A stretch of 7,219 nt of DNA from Gemmatimonadota bacterium (lineage in GTDB: Bacteria; Gemmatimonadota; Gemmatimonadetes; Gemmatimonadales; GWC2-71-9): assembly GCA_003220905.1 (NCBI GenBank), contig QHTS01000320.1, positions 1 to 7,219 on the forward strand. Direction: 5' to 3'. A program made the translations under genes and the position numbers. Each line of letters begins with the position of its first letter. Position 1 is the first letter of the stretch. Of this stretch, positions 5,789 to 7,219 are shown piece by piece. The notes below the pieces were generated by a model, which was given only the letters and a program-made list of their open reading frames with translations, was not told the DNA's origin and ran no database searches.

Positions 5789-7219
5789 GGAACCGACAGT
5801 TCACTCTCGTGTCGTTGATCGCCTTGGCCTGTGGGGGCCGGGTGGCGGCGCAGACCGTGGAGTACGCACAGGCACTTCGCGTCGCGCCGGGACGGACGGA
5901 CGGCGGGCTCTTGTCGCAGCGGGCGGAAATCGTCGTGCACGGCGTTCCGTTGCCGGAGGCGCTGGCGCTCCTGTCGGAGCAGGCGCGGGTGCCGATCGCC
6001 TTCAGTGCGAGCCTCCTTCCGGACCGGACTCACCGGGTGGATTGCCCGTGCCAGGCCGCGACCGTTGCGGACGCGCTCGATCACATGCTCACGGGCACCG
6101 ATCTCGACTTCAAGGAGATGCACGGGCAGGTCGTCATTTTCCCGCGCCCGACCTCGGTCTCCACGGGCACGCAGCTCGCGTTGGTGCAGTGGCCCGCCGC
6201 AGACGCCGGTCGGCTGGAGATCCCGCTCGCCGAAGTGTATGCCGCGCCGTACCGGGCCCAAGGGACGGGAACGATTCGCGGGCGGGTCTTCGAGAGCGGG
6301 TCCGAGCGCGCCCTCAGCCCCGCCCAGGTGACCGTCGTCGGTACGGCGTTCGCCGCGGTCACCGACGCCGCTGGCCGCTACGTCCTGGTGAGCGTCCCGG
6401 CCGGTCCGCACACGGTGCGGGTCCGGATGATCGGGTTCGCCAGCGTCGAGCAGACGATTTCGGTGGCGGACGGCGATACGGTGCGGGCGGACTTCACGCT
6501 CTCCTTCCGTCCCATCACGCTCGATGAACAGGTGGTGACGGGCACGGCCGGTCCCGTATCCAAGCGGACACTTGGCAACGGGGTCACGACGATCAACGCG
6601 GCCGACATCATGGAAAAGGTTGTCAACATGAACGTGGGCGAGCTGCTGCAAGCCAAGGCACCGGGCGTGACGATCCTGCAGGGGAGCGGTACGCCGGGAG
6701 CGGCCAGCACGATCCGCGTCCGGGGCGTGACCTCGCTCAACGGGGCTTCTGACGAGCCGGTGATCTACATGGACGGGGTGCGGGTCAACGCGAGCCCCGG
6801 CGGTGCGTTTCGCAACAGCTACCAGCAACCGGCGCAAGGCATGACCGCAGGCGGAGGCCAGACGGCGTCCGCGCTGGACGCCATCAACCCCGATGACATC
6901 GAATCGCTCGAGGTGATCAAGGGTCCCGCCGCATCGACGCTGTACGGGGCGGACGCGGCGAACGGCGTCATTCAGATCATCACGAAGAGGGGGCGCGCTG
7001 GCGATCAGAAGCTTCAATGGAACGCGAAGGTTCGACTCGGAGAGACAGCGTGGGGCCTCGATCGCCGCACGAGCTTCAGCACATGTGATGCCAGTACGGC
7101 GGACCCGCTCGAGTGGCCTGGGTGCGTTGGTTTGGCGTCGGGAACGAAGCTCTCGGCGACCTACCTCGATGACGTGCTCCGGTCCGGCGATCTGCGGAAC
7201 GTGTCGTTGTCGGTCCGGG
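5785..7219 (+). CDS. SusC/RagA-type TonB-dependent outer-membrane receptor with STN domain, 3' truncated
   Basis: The frame is open from the ATG at 5785 to the window end with no stop. It gives 478 residues of a protein that usually approaches 1000. Residues 1-22 form a signal peptide (hydrophobic core 6-16, likely cleavage after VAA). About 46-119 is an STN domain, the periplasmic signalling part of receptors that act through FecR. About 163-238 is a carboxypeptidase-regulatory-like beta domain (GTIRGRVFE, TDAAGRY, PAGPHTV). LDEQVVTGTA (246-255) could be the TonB box. The plug spans about 262-402, with RVRG, DEPVIYMDGVRV, IESLEVIKGPAASTLYG and ANGVIQIITKRG. The barrel starts near 410. Such receptors import oligomers or chelates with a SusD-like lipoprotein, which would lie beyond the edge. 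ATGA overlap with the fecR-like gene supports one operon. Substrate cannot be read from the sequence. Confidence 0.93.
   Translation, partial: MRNRQFTLVSLIALACGGRVAAQTVEYAQALRVAPGRTDGGLLSQRAEIVVHGVPLPEALALLSEQARVPIAFSASLLPDRTHRVDCPCQAATVADALDHMLTGTDLDFKEMHGQVVIFPRPTSVSTGTQLALVQWPAADAGRLEIPLAEVYAAPYRAQGTGTIRGRVFESGSERALSPAQVTVVGTAFAAVTDAAGRYVLVSVPAGPHTVRVRMIGFASVEQTISVADGDTVRADFTLSFRPITLDEQVVTGTAGPVSKRTLGNGVTTINAADIMEKVVNMNVGELLQAKAPGVTILQGSGTPGAASTIRVRGVTSLNGASDEPVIYMDGVRVNASPGGAFRNSYQQPAQGMTAGGGQTASALDAINPDDIESLEVIKGPAASTLYGADAANGVIQIITKRGRAGDQKLQWNAKVRLGETAWGLDRRTSFSTCDASTADPLEWPGCVGLASGTKLSATYLDDVLRSGDLRNVSLSVR

Noticed and set aside
5785..5850. Lipoprotein signal (Cys16 of the receptor)
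   Set aside because: The residues before Cys16 (Ala-Leu-Ala) fit a lipobox poorly, and TonB receptors normally use signal peptidase I. VAA before Gln23 is a better cleavage site.
5700..6527. A + strand frame of 275 codons overlapping the fecR/receptor junction
   Set aside because: Gly/Arg-rich translation in a different frame from both clear genes; no motif.
5770..7017. Long antisense reading frame (415 codons) opposite the TonB receptor
   Set aside because: Its translation is rich in Arg/His/Asp/Gly with no recognisable motif, as expected for the shadow of a GC-rich gene. The opposite strand encodes a clear SusC-type receptor.

Overview
The window is GC-rich (roughly two thirds G+C by eye) and densely coding. 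All eight genes lie on the + strand, and most neighbours overlap by 1 to 4 bases. An ECF sigma factor, a FecR-type anti-sigma factor and a SusC/RagA-type TonB receptor next to aerobic CoA-thioester catabolism, at this GC content, suggest Gemmatimonadota or a nearby high-GC didermic lineage. That placement is inference; the window contains no rRNA or other marker gene.

Left block (1-4055) reads as one catabolic operon. It holds the C-terminal part of a thiolase (cut by the window edge), a PaaG-type crotonase, a BoxB/PaaA-family diiron ring oxygenase, a glycerophosphodiester phosphodiesterase (GDPD) and a 3-hydroxyacyl-CoA dehydrogenase of the PaaH/FadB2 type. Junctions are TAATG, TGATG, GTGA and ATGA, so translation is probably coupled throughout. 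Four of the five enzymes fit aerobic degradation of an aromatic ring as its CoA thioester. The oxygenase would epoxidise the ring, the PaaG-type enzyme isomerise the epoxide, and the dehydrogenase and thiolase complete a beta-oxidation-like sequence to acetyl-CoA and succinyl-CoA or similar. The oxygenase is the most interesting gene: it looks like BoxB but is about 100 residues shorter, and its neighbours are Paa-type, with no BoxC and no PaaB/C/D/E in view. The GDPD does not fit the pathway.

Right block (4118-7219) is a cell-surface-signalling cassette: an ECF sigma factor, a single-pass FecR anti-sigma factor with a shortened C-terminal domain, and a SusC-like receptor with signal peptide, STN domain, carboxypeptidase-regulatory-like domain, plug and the start of the barrel. 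The receptor runs off the right edge with no stop, and 478 residues are visible. Receptor occupancy would be relayed through STN to FecR and then to the sigma factor. The two short gaps (4056-4117 and 4748-4828) carry similar promoter-like modules, each ending about 28 bases before a start codon.

I saw no tRNA, rRNA, CRISPR array, insertion sequence, attachment site or convincing terminator. No stretch without a gene exceeds about 80 bases.
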